Shown here piece after piece: positions 63,154 to 64,000 of a DNA stretch of 64,000 bases (the stretch's first letter is position 1; every line of letters begins with the position of its first letter). The notes below the pieces were generated by a model that saw nothing but the letters and a program-made list of their open reading frames with translations, was not told the DNA's origin and searched no databases. Source of the DNA: Acidimicrobiia bacterium (GTDB lineage: Bacteria; Actinomycetota; Acidimicrobiia; UBA2766); assembly GCA_020850945.1 (NCBI GenBank), contig JADZDR010000049.1:1-64000 (forward strand). The letters are read 5' to 3'. The position numbers and the translations under genes were made by a program.

Positions 63154-63474
63154 ATGGCTGCACAGCAGCGGATCCGCATACGGCTCAAGGCCTACGACCA
63201 TGAGGTCGTGGACCAGTCCGCCCGCAAGATCGTCGAGACCGTCTTGCGTACCCAGGCCACGGTGTGCGGGCCGATCCCGCTCCCGACCGAGCGGCACCGC
63301 TACTGCGTGATCCGTTCACCCCACAAGGACAAGGACAGCCGCGAGCACTTCGAGATGCGGATCCACAAGCGGCTCCTCGACATCCTCGACCCGACCCCCA
63401 AGACCGTCGATTCCCTGCAGCGCCTCGACCTGCCCGCCGGTGTCGACATCGAGATCAAGGTGCATGGCGCATGA
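63154..63474 (+). CDS. rpsJ: Ribosomal protein S10 (NusE)
   Basis: The 106-residue protein has [39 protein letters not shown]-type sequence and [16 protein letters not shown], the S10 hallmark. It is also a NusG/NusB partner in antitermination. GAGGTGACAG precedes the ATG. The stop overlaps the rplC ATG (ATGA). Confidence 0.97.
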   Translation: MAAQQRIRIRLKAYDHEVVDQSARKIVETVLRTQATVCGPIPLPTERHRYCVIRSPHKDKDSREHFEMRIHKRLLDILDPTPKTVDSLQRLDLPAGVDIEIKVHGA

Positions 63475-64000
63475 GAGGCATCCTCGGCGAGAAGATGGGC
63501 ATGACCCAGGTCTTCGACGACGAAGGTCGGGTCGTGCCGGTGACGGTCCTGAAGGTCGCCGGCTGCCGTGTCGGCCAGGTCAAGACCGAGGACACCGACG
63601 GCTACGGTGCCGTCCAACTCTGCCTCGGCACGATGCGCGAGAACCGTGTGAACAAGCCGATGGCCGGGCACGCCCGCAAGTACGGCATCGATCCACCGCG
63701 TCACACCGTCGAGATCCGGACCTCGCCCGAGGACGAGTTCGAGGCCGGGCAGGTGGTCAGCGCCGACATCTTCGAGGCCGGCGAACGCGTGGACGTCGTC
63801 GGCGTCTCCAAGGGCAAGGGCTTCGCGGGTGTGATGAAACGTCACAACTTCAGCGGCCTCAAGGCGAGTCACGGGACGCATCGCGTGCACCGACACGGTG
63901 GTGCCATCGGCATGTGTGCGACTCCGTCCCGTGTCATCAAAGGCATGCGCATGGCGGGACGCATGGGGCACGAGCGTGTCACGGTCCAGAACATCCAGGT
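63471..64000 (+). CDS. rplC: Ribosomal protein L3 (partial, runs off the window)
   Basis: The frame starts [20 protein letters not shown] and runs open to the last base, about 176 codons. The segments [19 protein letters not shown] and [20 protein letters not shown] are the L3 23S-binding core. The ATG overlaps the rpsJ stop. The C-terminal end (about 30 residues) lies outside the window. Confidence 0.97.
   Translation, partial: MRGILGEKMGMTQVFDDEGRVVPVTVLKVAGCRVGQVKTEDTDGYGAVQLCLGTMRENRVNKPMAGHARKYGIDPPRHTVEIRTSPEDEFEAGQVVSADIFEAGERVDVVGVSKGKGFAGVMKRHNFSGLKASHGTHRVHRHGGAIGMCATPSRVIKGMRMAGRMGHERVTVQNIQ

Overview
The window is a high-GC (roughly two-thirds G+C) bacterial chromosome segment, almost certainly actinobacterial. 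The grounds are GTG and TTG starts in many genes, tRNA-Trp directly ahead of secE-nusG, an F420-type luciferase-like oxidoreductase, a GlnR-like operator, a DUF222/13E12-type HNH gene with a mycobacterial-type LexA box, and several apparently leaderless promoters. A deep branch such as Acidimicrobiia is possible, but this is inference and I cannot place it by sequence search.

Layout. Positions 134-4636 hold two convergent redox genes: a phytoene-desaturase-like flavoprotein and an orphan NarG-like molybdenum enzyme. Positions 4688-6878 hold amt-glnK (minus strand) with a GlnR-like box, closed by a 42-nt perfect palindrome. Positions 6897-12778 are a complete cydABDC operon. Positions 12792-16531 hold a TPP enzyme coupled to an epimerase, diverging from a lipoprotein esterase. 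Positions 16557-22090 hold small unknowns, a PAS/GAF/GGDEF/EAL protein and a hormone-sensitive-lipase-type hydrolase. Positions 22131-24801 are a sigma-factor locus around tRNA-Met: a sigma-like/zinc/membrane fusion protein diverges from an ECF sigma gene and its membrane partner.

Positions 24953-37048 are the core expression cluster: tRNA-Trp, secE, nusG, rplK, rplA, rplJ, rplL, rpoB, rpoC. An unrelated secreted-protein gene and a large hairpin element sit between rplA and rplJ. Positions 37081-58028 form an accessory stretch of about 21 kb. It carries cobS with a HAD-CobT fusion, an acyl-CoA dehydrogenase, a four-gene overlapping operon with a Tat-exported metallophosphoesterase, and a TetR-controlled operon (flavoprotein, cysteine-rich Fe-S protein, flavoprotein). 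It continues with a DUF4143 ATPase, an MmgE/PrpD protein, a lipid-kinase/GMC-oxidoreductase pair, and an Mrr endonuclease next to an SOS-boxed HNH endonuclease. Positions 58389-64000 return to housekeeping: rpsL, rpsG, fusA, tuf, rpsJ and the start of rplC.

The points I would follow first are these: the HAD-CobT fusion, which may supply the otherwise unassigned alpha-ribazole phosphatase step; the sigma-like plus HxxxCxxC plus transmembrane fusion; the TetR-controlled three-subunit oxidoreductase with paired operators; and the mrr gene flanked by near-identical copies of the 3' end of the neighbouring HNH gene. No insertion sequence, transposase, integrase or CRISPR array was seen.
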